Shown here piece by piece: positions 17,951-26,381 of a stretch of DNA of 64,000 bases; positions within the stretch are counted from its first letter, which is position 1; each line of letters begins with the position of its first letter. The position numbers and the translations under genes were made by a program. This stretch comes from Ruania zhangjianzhongii. Lineage in GTDB: Bacteria > Actinomycetota > Actinomycetes > Actinomycetales > Beutenbergiaceae. Where the stretch lies: positions 1,364,001 through 1,428,000 of the forward strand of contig NZ_CP042828.1 of NCBI RefSeq assembly GCF_008000995.1, written 5' to 3'. The notes under the pieces were generated by a model that saw only the letters and a program-made list of their open reading frames with translations, ran no database searches and was not told where the DNA came from.

Positions 17951-19219
17951 TCAGTGGGGTTTCGCGGTGCGTACACGGCTGAATTGGTCCGACTTCACGA
18001 AGAGCAGGACGAGGACGCCGACCAGCGGAAGCACGGTCAGCTGCCAGATGCCGGCGCCACCCCACCCCACGCCGTCGACGAGGCTCGAGAAGATGTACCC
18101 GGCGATCGAGGCAGGCACGTAGAAGCAGCTGACGAAGAATCCGGAGGCTCGACCGATCAGCGCCGGACGCACGGCACGCTGTAGTCCGGCGTAGACGCCG
18201 ACAAAGCAGAAGCCGCTCGCGACAGCGCCCTCGGCGAAGGCGAGGACGTACTGCCAGCCGACGGATGTCGGTCCGTTGAAGATGAGGAAGCCAACGACGG
18301 CTCCGATGAGGAGCGCACCAATCAGCACGTTTCGTATGTTGAGCCGGTCCATCAGGTAGCCGGCCGGTAGCCCCATCATCGCGCCGAGGCCGAACATGCT
18401 GGCGATCGTGCCCGCGTCGGAGAGGGAGATCTGCAACTCGTCCTGGAGGAACGTGGGGTAGAGCCCGATGAACCCGTACATCGCGATCCCGACGACGACC
18501 GCGGTCAGGCCGAGAAGGATGACGTTCCTGTTCAAGAACCGAGCGGGTACATGGTCGGTGTGGCCGACCTCGTCGGAGGCCTCATCGGCGAGTTCGACCT
18601 GCTCGGTGAACCGCCTCTTGACGAAGAACGCGATGATCAACACGAACGCGAAGCCAACGGCACCGAAGATATAGAACGGTATCCGCCAGTCCCCGAGATT
18701 CGCCGCGAGGTTGGCCCCCACCACGGGGCCGAGGAAACCGCCGAGCCCAAACGCGAAGTTGAGGCTCCCGATGGCGAGAGCGCGGTTCGCGAAGAAGTAG
18801 GCGCCGACCGCTGAGAACAAGGCCGCATTCTGCATCGCCTCGCCAACACCTGAGAGCGCGCGGTAGGCGAACATGTCGAAGAACCCGACGCCGAACGCGG
18901 TGAGCACGGTGAAGACCGAGTAGATGCCGATGCCGATGAGCATCACCGACTTGCGGGAGAGTCTGTCGAGGAGGAAACCGGTCGGTACGCCGGCCAGTCC
19001 GATCCCCAGCGTGAAGATGGTGGCGAGGAGCCCGCCCTGGGCGAGGGTGTAGCCCAGGTCCGCACTGACCTGCGGGAGCAGGACGGGGAAGACCTGGCGA
19101 TCCATCGCGTTCAGTGTGTACGACAGGCAAACGACAACGAGACTGGTCAGCGCGACTGACCGGGTGAGTCGGGCGAGGTCCGGTTTCGACTCGACCTGAG
19201 GGCTGGGGCTCTGACTCAT
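17951..19219 (-). CDS. Major facilitator superfamily importer
   Basis: A 422-residue transporter with 12 predicted membrane helices in two halves and a longer cytoplasmic loop in the middle (about 195-220, rich in Glu/Asp). The motif GVPTGFLLDRLSRKSVM near residues 77-93 is the MFS loop 2-3 signature. It is the first gene of the catabolic operon and is preceded by an AAGGAG site. It probably brings in the compound broken down by the downstream enzymes; substrate class (aromatic acid or metabolite:H+ symport) is inferred from the context. Confidence 0.88.
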   Translation of the reverse strand: MSQSPSPQVESKPDLARLTRSVALTSLVVVCLSYTLNAMDRQVFPVLLPQVSADLGYTLAQGGLLATIFTLGIGLAGVPTGFLLDRLSRKSVMLIGIGIYSVFTVLTAFGVGFFDMFAYRALSGVGEAMQNAALFSAVGAYFFANRALAIGSLNFAFGLGGFLGPVVGANLAANLGDWRIPFYIFGAVGFAFVLIIAFFVKRRFTEQVELADEASDEVGHTDHVPARFLNRNVILLGLTAVVVGIAMYGFIGLYPTFLQDELQISLSDAGTIASMFGLGAMMGLPAGYLMDRLNIRNVLIGALLIGAVVGFLIFNGPTSVGWQYVLAFAEGAVASGFCFVGVYAGLQRAVRPALIGRASGFFVSCFYVPASIAGYIFSSLVDGVGWGGAGIWQLTVLPLVGVLVLLFVKSDQFSRVRTAKPH

Positions 19220-19268
19220 CTGCGCATCACTCCTTCGTGTTCATCATGCTGACCCCGAATCTTCGATC

Positions 19269-19296
19269 ATGCACTCTATAATTTATAAAATGCACT
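19269..19296. promoter_or_regulatory. Putative GntR operator in the divergent catabolic promoter
   Basis: Two direct copies of ATGCACT (19269-19275, 19290-19296) bracket a TATAA-T-TTATA palindrome (19277-19287) in an otherwise GC-rich region. It lies between the divergent MFS operon and the asparaginase-like gene, where the GntR/FCD protein encoded 1.2 kb away would be expected to bind. The AT-rich palindrome may also be a -10 element on either strand. Confidence 0.45.
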
Positions 19297-19394
19297 AGGC
19301 TCAGGTATAGCGCATCCCCGGGTGGTGTCGTCAAGTGCGGCCGTCGCCGCGGGTCCGCGGACGCGCTTCGCCTGACGACGAGGATTGGAGTTGC

Positions 19395-20432
19395 ATGAGA
19401 TCGCTCGACAGCCGACTGCCGGAGCCTGATCAGCAGGGGGCCAGACCGACGGTTGCGATCGCCTCGCTGGGCGGCACGATCACGATGACCAGTGCGGACG
19501 GCGGCGGCGTCGCGCCGTCGCTGACCGCCGAGGACCTGCTTGCGTCGGTACCCGAGCTGCGCACTGCAGCTGTTCTCACGACCGAGACCATCCGGACCGT
19601 TCCAGGGGCATCGCTCAGCCTGACCGACATCCTCGAGGCGCTGCAGTGGGCGAGGAGTGCGGTTGCCGGGGGAGCGTCCGGGGTGGTGATGATCCAGGGC
19701 ACCGACACCATCGAGGAGACGGCGTACCTGCTCGACCTCTACTGGGGCGAGCAGGCGCCGCTGATCGTGACCGGCGCGATGCGGCCGCCGCAGCTTGTCA
19801 GTGCCGATGGACCGGCCAACCTCCTTGCGTCCGTGCGCGTGGCCTGCGCGGAACAAGCGTGTGGCCGTGGCGTGCTGGTCGTGCTGAACGACGAGATCCA
19901 CGCCGCCAGCAGGGTACGCAAGATGCGGGCCAGCGGTCTCAACGCATTCGAGTCGCCGTCGTTCGGGCCGCTCGGTTACATCGATGAGGGAGTGCCGGTA
20001 TTTGGGAATACCTTCGCTCGTGTGTCGCTCGATCTGCCAGTACCCACGTGTGCGCCGCGCGTCGCGCTGCTCGAGACCGCGCTCGGTGACGACGGCGAGC
20101 TTCTCGACCTGGCTGTGGGTGCAGGTTTCGATGGAGTGGTGCTGAGCGGGTTCGGCGTTGGACATGTCTCATCGACGGTGGCAGCGGCGGTCGAACGGGC
20201 GGCGGCGTCCGTTCCCGTTGTGCTCGCGAGCCGCACCGGCAATGGCAGCACCTATCGGCACAGCTACGGCTTCGTCGGCTCCGAGTCGGACCTCATCACC
20301 CGCGGGGCGATGATCGCCGGATGGCTGGATGCTCGAAAGGCGCGGATCCTTCTGGCGTGTCTGATCGCGGGTGGCGCAGATGGGCCGCGGATCCGACGCG
20401 AACTGGACCAGCGTGGCGGGCTGATGGTCTAG
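19395..20432 (+). CDS. L-asparaginase-like amidohydrolase
   Basis: A 345-residue member of the bacterial asparaginase/glutaminase family. The first catalytic threonine lies in IASLGGTITM and the second in the MIQGTDTIEETAY motif; the small C-terminal domain is complete. The ATG at 19395 has a GGAG site 7 nt upstream; the frame is open from 19335. It is transcribed away from the catabolic operon and is followed by the GntR regulator. In this setting it may release ammonia from an amide intermediate and not simply degrade asparagine; that is inference. Confidence 0.88.
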   Translation: MRSLDSRLPEPDQQGARPTVAIASLGGTITMTSADGGGVAPSLTAEDLLASVPELRTAAVLTTETIRTVPGASLSLTDILEALQWARSAVAGGASGVVMIQGTDTIEETAYLLDLYWGEQAPLIVTGAMRPPQLVSADGPANLLASVRVACAEQACGRGVLVVLNDEIHAASRVRKMRASGLNAFESPSFGPLGYIDEGVPVFGNTFARVSLDLPVPTCAPRVALLETALGDDGELLDLAVGAGFDGVVLSGFGVGHVSSTVAAAVERAAASVPVVLASRTGNGSTYRHSYGFVGSESDLITRGAMIAGWLDARKARILLACLIAGGADGPRIRRELDQRGGLMV

Positions 20433-20488
20433 GGCCGCAGCCGCAGTAGCCTAGACCTGCACAGTACGGCGCGCCGGGAAGGTCGTTC

Positions 20489-21160
20489 ATGACGTTCAGT
20501 CTCAACTCCAAGCACGGCCGGAGTATGACGACGCACGGTTTCGTCCTTCAGGCGCTTCGCGACGGGATTCTCGATGGTTCGGTCGCTGGCGGAACGCGCC
20601 TCATCCAAGCCGATCTCGCGCGCGAACTCGAGGTCAGCATCACTCCGGTTCGCGAAGCGCTGCGCGACCTCGCCACCGAAGGGCTCGTCGTCTTCGACCC
20701 GCACCGTGGTTTCCGCGTGCGTACCCTCGACCTTGCCGAGGTTCGTGAGCTCTATGAGCTGCGGATGACCCTCGAGCCGTTGACGGTCCGACGCGTGGCC
20801 GAGCGCGTCTCCGACGATCAGCTCGAACGGGCGGAGGACCTGCGTCAGGCGATGGAGCACGCAACGAATGTCTCGGAATGGTCCGAGCTCAACCGGCGAT
20901 TCCACGCGACCCTGGTCGAGGGGGACGGGGGCAGCAGGCTGGCACAGATCGTCGAAGGGTTGCGGGACAGCGCGTCGGCCTACGTGAGTCTGTCGCTGAG
21001 CGCGAGTCCCGAGCGCATCGCGGAGTCGGACCGCGAGCACGCTCAACTGATCGAGCTCTACCGCAGCAAAGACATCGAGGGCGCAGTGGCTCTGACTGTG
21101 CAACACCTACACACGACACTGTCCACGATCGAAGAGGCGTACGAGAAGGGTCTGCTGTAG
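20489..21160 (+). CDS. GntR-family regulator with FCD domain
   Basis: A 223-residue transcription factor: winged helix at about 12-78 (LIQADLARELEVSITPVREALRDLATEGLV is the recognition part) and an all-helical FCD effector domain at about 85-215, with metal-ligand-type histidines (RRFHATL, HAQLIEL, QHLHTTL). FCD-GntR proteins commonly respond to organic acids or their derivatives and regulate neighbouring catabolic genes. It lies 56 nt after the asparaginase-like gene and is the best candidate regulator of the divergent operon. Confidence 0.9.
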   Translation: MTFSLNSKHGRSMTTHGFVLQALRDGILDGSVAGGTRLIQADLARELEVSITPVREALRDLATEGLVVFDPHRGFRVRTLDLAEVRELYELRMTLEPLTVRRVAERVSDDQLERAEDLRQAMEHATNVSEWSELNRRFHATLVEGDGGSRLAQIVEGLRDSASAYVSLSLSASPERIAESDREHAQLIELYRSKDIEGAVALTVQHLHTTLSTIEEAYEKGLL

Positions 21161-21343
21161 GAACGTGGGGCCCGTTCGCGCACCCGGCGTGTTCTTCCAG
21201 CGGCCGCTAGTCTTACCCGAGCGGATCCGCTGCGGGCGCAGCGCCCGCTGCGACGGTAGCGCGCTGGGGCTGACGCGGTCGCACCTCTAGGCCGGGCCCT
21301 CGTGCGGCCGAAGCGCCTCCGCAGTCGGATCGACCGTGGTGGC

Positions 21344-21349
21344 TACGAT
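21344..21349 (+). promoter_or_regulatory. Probable -10 element of the DNA methyltransferase gene
   Basis: TACGAT ends 7 nt before the ATG at 21357; this supports that start over the upstream in-frame GTG at 21336 and suggests a leaderless transcript. Confidence 0.5.
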
Positions 21350-21356
21350 CGTTGCC

Positions 21357-22247
21357 ATGAGTCTCTGGAGCCCTGACCGTGCGAATCTGGTCGTTCATGC
21401 CGACAACGCGCAGGTCCTCGACAGTCTGCCCGACTCTTCGTTCCGGATGATCTACATCGACCCGCCATTCAATACCGGGAAGACGCAAAAGCGGCATTCT
21501 TTGACCACCGTGCGTTCAGCGCAGGGGTCGAGGGTCGGGTTCCACGGCCAAAGGTACGAGACGATCAAGGGCAAGGTTCTCGCGTACAACGATGCGTTCG
21601 ACGACTACTGGTCCTTCCTGGAGCCTCGGTTGGAGGAAGCGTGGCGGCTCCTCGCCGAGGACGGCACGCTCTACCTGCACCTCGACTACCGGGAAAGCCA
21701 TTATGCCAAAGTGTTGCTTGATGCACTGTTCGGCAGAGAATGCTTCCTCAATGAGATCATCTGGGTCTACGACTACGGTGCCCGCACCACCAGCAAATGG
21801 CCGACGAAACATGACACCATCTTGGTCTACGTCAAGGACCCGAAGAAATACTACTTCAACAATGAAGAGGTCGACCGTGAGCCGTATATGGCTCCCGGTC
21901 TGGTGACGCCCGAGAAGGCGGCGAAGGGCAAGCTCCCTACCGACGTCTGGTGGCACACGATCGTCTCGCCGACCGGTAAGGAGAAGACCGGATACGCCAC
22001 CCAGAAGCCGGAGGGTGTGCTTCGCCGCATGGTGCAGGCGAGCAGCCAAGAGGGCGACTGGGTCCTCGACTTCTTCGCCGGCAGCGGCACCCTCGGCGCA
22101 GTCGCCAGTCAGCTCGAACGCCGATTTGTCTTGGTGGACAGCAACCCCGAGGCGATCGAGGTGATGAAGAAGCGGCTGATCCCCGGGCCGAACCGCCGCG
22201 ACGTCGAGTTCGTCTCTCTCCCCAGTGCGGAAACCGTCATCGCGTGA
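21357..22247 (+). CDS. Solitary beta-class DNA methyltransferase
   Basis: Transfers a methyl group from SAM to adenine N6 or cytosine N4 in DNA. In 296 residues motif IV comes first (D35-P-P-F in YIDPPFNTGK) and the SAM-binding motif I last (DFFAGSGT, about 238-245), the order that defines beta-class enzymes. The region between, with YDYGARTTSKWPTKHDTILVY, holds the target-recognition part. No restriction endonuclease, helicase or specificity gene lies next to it, so it acts alone, perhaps in gene regulation or protection. Recognition sequence is unknown. A Rho-independent-type hairpin follows at 22321. Confidence 0.9.
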   Translation: MSLWSPDRANLVVHADNAQVLDSLPDSSFRMIYIDPPFNTGKTQKRHSLTTVRSAQGSRVGFHGQRYETIKGKVLAYNDAFDDYWSFLEPRLEEAWRLLAEDGTLYLHLDYRESHYAKVLLDALFGRECFLNEIIWVYDYGARTTSKWPTKHDTILVYVKDPKKYYFNNEEVDREPYMAPGLVTPEKAAKGKLPTDVWWHTIVSPTGKEKTGYATQKPEGVLRRMVQASSQEGDWVLDFFAGSGTLGAVASQLERRFVLVDSNPEAIEVMKKRLIPGPNRRDVEFVSLPSAETVIA

Positions 22248-22303
22248 TGACTGAGGCGGACGTCCTGGACGTCGCGGCCGACCTGCGGGCCTTCTTCGGC
22301 TGA
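22247..22303 (+). CDS. Possible 18-codon micro-ORF overlapping the methyltransferase stop
   Basis: ATG overlaps the TGA of the methyltransferase (TGATG) and opens a frame MTEADVLDVAADLRAFFG. The stop-start overlap would allow re-initiation, but there is no independent evidence that the peptide is made. It may be the decayed end of a longer protein. Confidence 0.25.
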   Translation: MTEADVLDVAADLRAFFG

Positions 22304-22320
22304 GGCCCCCACCGCCCCAA

Positions 22321-22354
22321 GGAAGCGCCGCCGGGCCCCCTCGGCGGCGCTTCC
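22321..22354. terminator. Terminator between the two methyltransferase genes
   Basis: Perfect 13-bp inverted repeat (GGAAGCGCCGCCG and complement) with an 8-nt loop between convergent genes. Confidence 0.75.
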
Positions 22355-22363
22355 CGTCTGTGA

Positions 22364-23167
22364 TCACCTGGGCTTCTGCCCGCGCAGGTAGACCAGCTGG
22401 TAGTTCCAGATGCGGAATGTCGGGTCGTGGCAGAGTTCCTGGTAGCGCTGCATCTCCCACTCCTCGGCACCGGCGGCGAGGAGGGCGTCGTGAGCTTGAG
22501 TGTTCAACGCGGCGTGCACCAGCAGGCCGGGGCTACCACCGGTAGCGGTCTGTGAGTTTTCCGTCCCGTAGAGGTGCGCCAGACCGGCAGCCACCATCTG
22601 GTCGCTGATGCGGTAGCCCCAGGTCAGGTCCATCCCGGCAGCAGGCCCGACCACCTCGTGCGAGAGGTACTGGATCCGTTCCCAGATCGCCACGTCGCGC
22701 ATGCAGTGGTCGGAGAGCACCCGCAGTGGGCGTGAGGTGGCATCGCCGATCACCAGCCAGCCGCCCGGCGCGAGCGCATCTGCGAGCGTGCTGAGAATCG
22801 CCTCCCGATCGGGCAGGTGCAGCAGCGTCAGCCGGGCATGGATCAGGTCGTACGGTCCGGCCTGCGCCCCGACCAGCCCCTCGTTGATATCGGCACCGAC
22901 CACGGTGATTCCTGGCCCATCGCCCAGCCTGCTGGTGTCGATATCGACAGCCACCACCTCACCGCTGGGCCCCACCTGCTTGGCCAGCCACCGCACCACC
23001 GACCCGCCGCCTGCGCCCACGTCGAGGCACCGCTGGCCGGGCTGCAGACCGATCGGGCCGATGATGCTGACGGTGTGGACGTCGAACAGGTGAGCGAGGT
23101 GGTCCATATGGTCACCGCCCTGCTCAGAGCCGGTATCGAACAGGTAAGAGTTCTGCGTGTCCGTCAT
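22364..23167 (-). CDS. Class I SAM-dependent methyltransferase
   Basis: A 267-residue protein with a Rossmann methyltransferase core: motif I CLDVGAGGGSVVRW (about 49-62), acidic residue after strand 2 (VVAVDID), and a LIHARLTLLHLPDR motif IV region. Similar proteins are annotated as UbiE/Methyltransf_25-like small-molecule enzymes. The start MTDTQNSYLFD at 23167 is preferred to an upstream ATG because it leaves 43 nt after the LuxR gene and matches typical N-termini. It is likely co-transcribed with that regulator. Substrate unknown. Confidence 0.8.
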   Translation of the reverse strand: MTDTQNSYLFDTGSEQGGDHMDHLAHLFDVHTVSIIGPIGLQPGQRCLDVGAGGGSVVRWLAKQVGPSGEVVAVDIDTSRLGDGPGITVVGADINEGLVGAQAGPYDLIHARLTLLHLPDREAILSTLADALAPGGWLVIGDATSRPLRVLSDHCMRDVAIWERIQYLSHEVVGPAAGMDLTWGYRISDQMVAAGLAHLYGTENSQTATGGSPGLLVHAALNTQAHDALLAAGAEEWEMQRYQELCHDPTFRIWNYQLVYLRGQKPR

Positions 23168-23210
23168 CTGCCCAGCGTGGGCGGTCGACGGCGCAGCGCA
23201 CCATCCGTAA

Positions 23211-25436
23211 TCACACGGATTCTCCCGTGATCGCCCAGGCAATCACGCCCTGCCGGCTGGACACCGCGAGCTTAGTGCGAATGTGCTCCTGATGGGTCTC
23301 CACGGTCCGCCGGGAGATGACCAGCTGCTCGGCGATCTCGGTGTTGGTCAGTCCCTTCCCGGTCAGCATGGCGACCTCGTGCTCGCGCTCGGAGAGTGCA
23401 GGCCTGGACCGGTCCGGAAGGCCCAGGGCGGCACTGATCGCCTGCTCGGTCGTCATCGCGGCGCCGGCAGAGCGCAGCTTCTCGGCCACCGGCACCCCCA
23501 CCTTCCGTTCGGCGTCCTCGACCGCTGCCGTCACGATCGCCGCGACTACCGGTGGGACCGCCGTGCCGTGCCGGGCGAGTGCCTGGGCGGCGCCGGCCAG
23601 CCGCAGAACGGCGGGCGTCCGGCCCTCGCTGTGCGCGAGCGAGACCCCGGACCAGAGCCACTCGGAGTCTCCGTCAGCGGCGCCGAGCAGCTGCAGATCG
23701 GCGATCGCCCCCGCCAGGTACTTGCGATGTGCGGCCAGGTCGCCGCGCCGTGCTGCCGCATAGGACAGTCCCACCCGGGTACGGCGGGCGATCGCCGGGG
23801 CCGGTTCGGCCGAGGCCAACAGCCGCAGAGCTGCCAGGTCTGCCTCTGCCCCTTGGTCGATCTCGTCGAGGGTGAAGTGGGCATAGGCGAGCACTGTGTG
23901 TGACCACGCTTCCGCCTGGCGGTCACCGAGGTCGGCAAAGAGTGCGATGCTGCGCTGGCAGCAGGAGACGGCCCGCCGAGAGTCTCCGGCTGCGGCAGCC
24001 ACCTGAGCGAGGGCGCGCAGGCCACGAGCCTGCCCATCGTCGTCACCGAGAGTGCGCATCAGCTCGACGGCGTCGGCCGACTGGGTGATCGCCTCGCGGT
24101 AGCGGCCCTGCCGGTAGCCCAGCTGCGCGAGTGCCAAAAGGGCTTCAGCCCGAGTGCGTGGCGACAGTCCTGGCGCGACCAGCAGGGGCTCGATCCGTTC
24201 CCGGGCGGCGTTCACGTGGCCGCGGTGCTCCCAGTAGCCGGCCAGACACGTCACCAGCTGCACGGCCAGATCACCGTGCCCAGCACGAGCCCATGTGACT
24301 GCTGCTAGCACATTGCCCTCCACGTCCCGCAACCGCGAGTACTGTCGGTGCCCCGCCACTCCCATCAGCCCAAGGGAGGCGGATCGGGCCACCTCGAGGA
24401 AGTGCTGGGCGTGGGCAGCACGGACCTGCTCGCCACGCGTCGTGGCTTCCAGGCGGGCGGCAGCGTACTGCCGAATCGGCTCGAGAAGGCGATAGCGCAG
24501 CTCACCGCCGTCAGCCGGCTCGGCGAGCAGCAGCGAGTGGTCCACCAGGCGCGCCAGGTTCGCCACGAGTTTCGGGTGGTCAGCAGCGACGGCGGCCACC
24601 GCAGGCAGATCGAACGCCCCGACGAGCACGGAGAGAGCCTCGAACAGACGCTGCTGGGCCGGCGAGAGCTGCTCGCAGCTCCAGCCGATCGTTGCGGTCA
24701 GGGTCCAGTGCCCGGCAGCGGTGGGATGCGGGAGCTGTGCGCCGGCGAGCTCAGACGCCAACCGGGCGAGCAGCTCCGGGAGGGAGAGCACGCGCGTTTG
24801 CCGGGCGACCAGCTCGATCGCCAGCGGGAGGCCGTCGAGGCGTGCGCAGATCTCGTCGATCACTGCGGCGGTGCCGGCCTCGGGCACCAACGTGGTGACC
24901 AGAGCGGCCCGGTCGGTGAAGAGCTGCGCCGCCGCCGATGCATCGAGCGGACCGATGCGGTGGAGCTGTTCCCCCGGCACGGCGAGCGGGACGCGGCTGG
25001 TCGCCAGCACCCGCACCCGCGGACAGGTGGTGACGATCCGGCTGACCAGCGTGGCCGCTTCCTCGCGGACGTGTTCGCAGTTGTCCAGCAGGAGCAGGAG
25101 GTCGGCATCCCGGAGCGCCTCAAGCACCGCCTCGGTGAGCGTCGCGCCCCGGTCGGTCGGCACCTCCAGTGCCACCGCGATCTCGCTGACCAGATCGGCG
25201 GAGTCGGAGACCGCGGCCAGCGGGACGGAGACCACACCGCGCTCGGTGGCGGTCTCCGTGCGGCGTGCGATCTCGACCGCCAGGCGGGTCTTCCCGGCCC
25301 CGGGCGGGCCGACCACTGTGACCAGGCGCGCCTCGCCGAGCAGGCGAGCTACGCCGTCGACCTCGGCCTCCCGGCCGACGAAGCTGGTCAGGGTGAGCTG
25401 CGACGGGGGCCAGGCGCGCGAGCCGTTCCCGTCCAT
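23211..25436 (-). CDS. Large ATPase (NB-ARC/LAL-like) LuxR-type transcriptional regulator
   Basis: A 741-residue regulator. Walker A is VVGPPGAGKTR (about 41-51), a Walker B-like LLLLLDNCEH follows, then a helical repeat region (TPR-like, about 420-640) and a C-terminal LuxR helix-turn-helix (about 675-735, LSEREHEVAMLTGKGLTNTEIAEQLVISRRTVETH). The architecture matches SARP/AfsR-like NB-ARC ATPases with a C-terminal LuxR domain. It precedes the SAM methyltransferase on the same strand; the target genes are unknown. The start at 25436 has an AAGGAG site. Confidence 0.88.
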   Translation of the reverse strand: MDGNGSRAWPPSQLTLTSFVGREAEVDGVARLLGEARLVTVVGPPGAGKTRLAVEIARRTETATERGVVSVPLAAVSDSADLVSEIAVALEVPTDRGATLTEAVLEALRDADLLLLLDNCEHVREEAATLVSRIVTTCPRVRVLATSRVPLAVPGEQLHRIGPLDASAAAQLFTDRAALVTTLVPEAGTAAVIDEICARLDGLPLAIELVARQTRVLSLPELLARLASELAGAQLPHPTAAGHWTLTATIGWSCEQLSPAQQRLFEALSVLVGAFDLPAVAAVAADHPKLVANLARLVDHSLLLAEPADGGELRYRLLEPIRQYAAARLEATTRGEQVRAAHAQHFLEVARSASLGLMGVAGHRQYSRLRDVEGNVLAAVTWARAGHGDLAVQLVTCLAGYWEHRGHVNAARERIEPLLVAPGLSPRTRAEALLALAQLGYRQGRYREAITQSADAVELMRTLGDDDGQARGLRALAQVAAAAGDSRRAVSCCQRSIALFADLGDRQAEAWSHTVLAYAHFTLDEIDQGAEADLAALRLLASAEPAPAIARRTRVGLSYAAARRGDLAAHRKYLAGAIADLQLLGAADGDSEWLWSGVSLAHSEGRTPAVLRLAGAAQALARHGTAVPPVVAAIVTAAVEDAERKVGVPVAEKLRSAGAAMTTEQAISAALGLPDRSRPALSEREHEVAMLTGKGLTNTEIAEQLVISRRTVETHQEHIRTKLAVSSRQGVIAWAITGESV

Positions 25437-25493
25437 CTGCCGCTCCTTGCTGTGCCCGACCCCTCGGTGGTCATCGGGTGATCGTACTGACGC

Positions 25494-25740
25494 CTACCCG
25501 TCGGTGTAGAACTGTGTGGTCCGCTCTTCGGCTGCGAGCGCACTCTCGCGGGGAGTGCCGAAGGCGATGTTGGCCTCGCCCCAGGCCGCGCTGGAGACGG
25601 CGATGAAGGCCTTCCCCTCCGCCGATGTCACCCACGCTTCCTGGTCCTCGATCGGCCGTTCTGCCGCAGGATCGGCCAGATGCAGCGACAGGCCGAGCAG
25701 GCTGAAATCCCAGCCCACCGGATGCCGCGGTCGAGGCGGG
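25494..25740 (-). pseudogene. Truncated SRPBCC/AHSA1-type protein (C-terminal fragment)
   Basis: A minus-strand frame of about 80 residues, from GWDFSLLGLSLHLAD to the end TTQFYTDG, resembles the C-terminus of activator-of-Hsp90-ATPase-like (SRPBCC) proteins, including the AWVTSAEGKAF and SSAAWGEANIAFGTP segments. Upstream of position 25740 the similarity stops because the DNA becomes the 3' end of an unrelated plus-strand gene. The N-terminal two thirds and the promoter are therefore lost. The family match is from memory of the motif pattern and is moderately certain; the truncation is clear from the junction. Confidence 0.5.
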
Positions 25741-25859
25741 ATACCGATGACCTGGCGTTCTTCCCCGTCCTCGCCGCCGACTACGAGACCTACGCCGGCC
25801 ACACCATCGACGGCCTGCGGCTGCGCACCATGGACCAGCTTGCTGCTGAAGAGGCATGA
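25740..25859 (+). pseudogene. 3' remnant of a second PoNi-associated C-terminal domain gene
   Basis: About 120 nt closely match positions 28248-28367, the end of the intact PoNi-domain gene (DLxFFPVLAADYET.AGHTIDGLRLRTMDQL). Differences are mostly synonymous or conservative (V/A, F/Y), with divergence in the last six codons (LAAEEA versus LATDEA). No start or upstream domain remains. It is a decayed paralogue rather than a recent exact repeat and marks the left edge of the immunity island. Confidence 0.7.
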
Positions 25860-25919
25860 CCGGTAGCTCGATAGGGTTTCTGGGGTCGAGATGGAGCGAT
25901 GGAGAGCGGTGAGTGAGGA

Positions 25920-26333
25920 ATGAGTGAGGACGCGATTGTGCCGTTGATGCGCGCGATCGTGGCGGGCATCGATGAGGAGGCGGTGGGATGGAACGATCCT
26001 CTTCCCGAAGACTGGCAGTCGTTCTCGGTCGTGATCGACCTGACCCGCGAAGGCACGTATGCGAATTCTTACGGGTACGCCTACGGGCTCGCTGACGCGT
26101 GGATCAAGCCCGTCTCGGTGCCCCCGGCGCTCGTCGATGATCCGCTGAATGCCTTTGTCGCGGAGCGCTACCCCGAGGGGGCGACGCCTCCGGTGAAGAT
26201 GCTGTTCCAGCTCGAGCTCGCGACGGGCAACTACAACGTTGAGTACGAGGACAGCGACCGCGCGCGCTGGAAGGTCTCTCCGGCGAACTATCAGGCGGTG
26301 CAGGCCGAGCTCAAACCGGTTTTCGAAGACTGA
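25920..26333 (+). CDS. Probable immunity protein, YezG/DUF600-like
   Basis: A 137-residue acidic cytoplasmic protein without signal or membrane segment. The pattern of a central strand-rich core (SFSVVIDLTREG, YAYGLADAW), then VKMLFQLELATGNYNVEYEDSD and a C-terminal helix ending LKPVFED resembles YezG-type antitoxin/immunity proteins. It starts 60 nt after the broken gene copy, with a GAGG site. The next two genes also resemble toxin-immunity proteins. No nuclease or other toxin gene accompanies it. Family assignment is tentative. Confidence 0.55.
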   Translation: MSEDAIVPLMRAIVAGIDEEAVGWNDPLPEDWQSFSVVIDLTREGTYANSYGYAYGLADAWIKPVSVPPALVDDPLNAFVAERYPEGATPPVKMLFQLELATGNYNVEYEDSDRARWKVSPANYQAVQAELKPVFED

Positions 26334-26381
26334 GTCTCGATCATTGACCGGGCCGGCGCGCGTCGCAGCTGAAGGAGTGTT

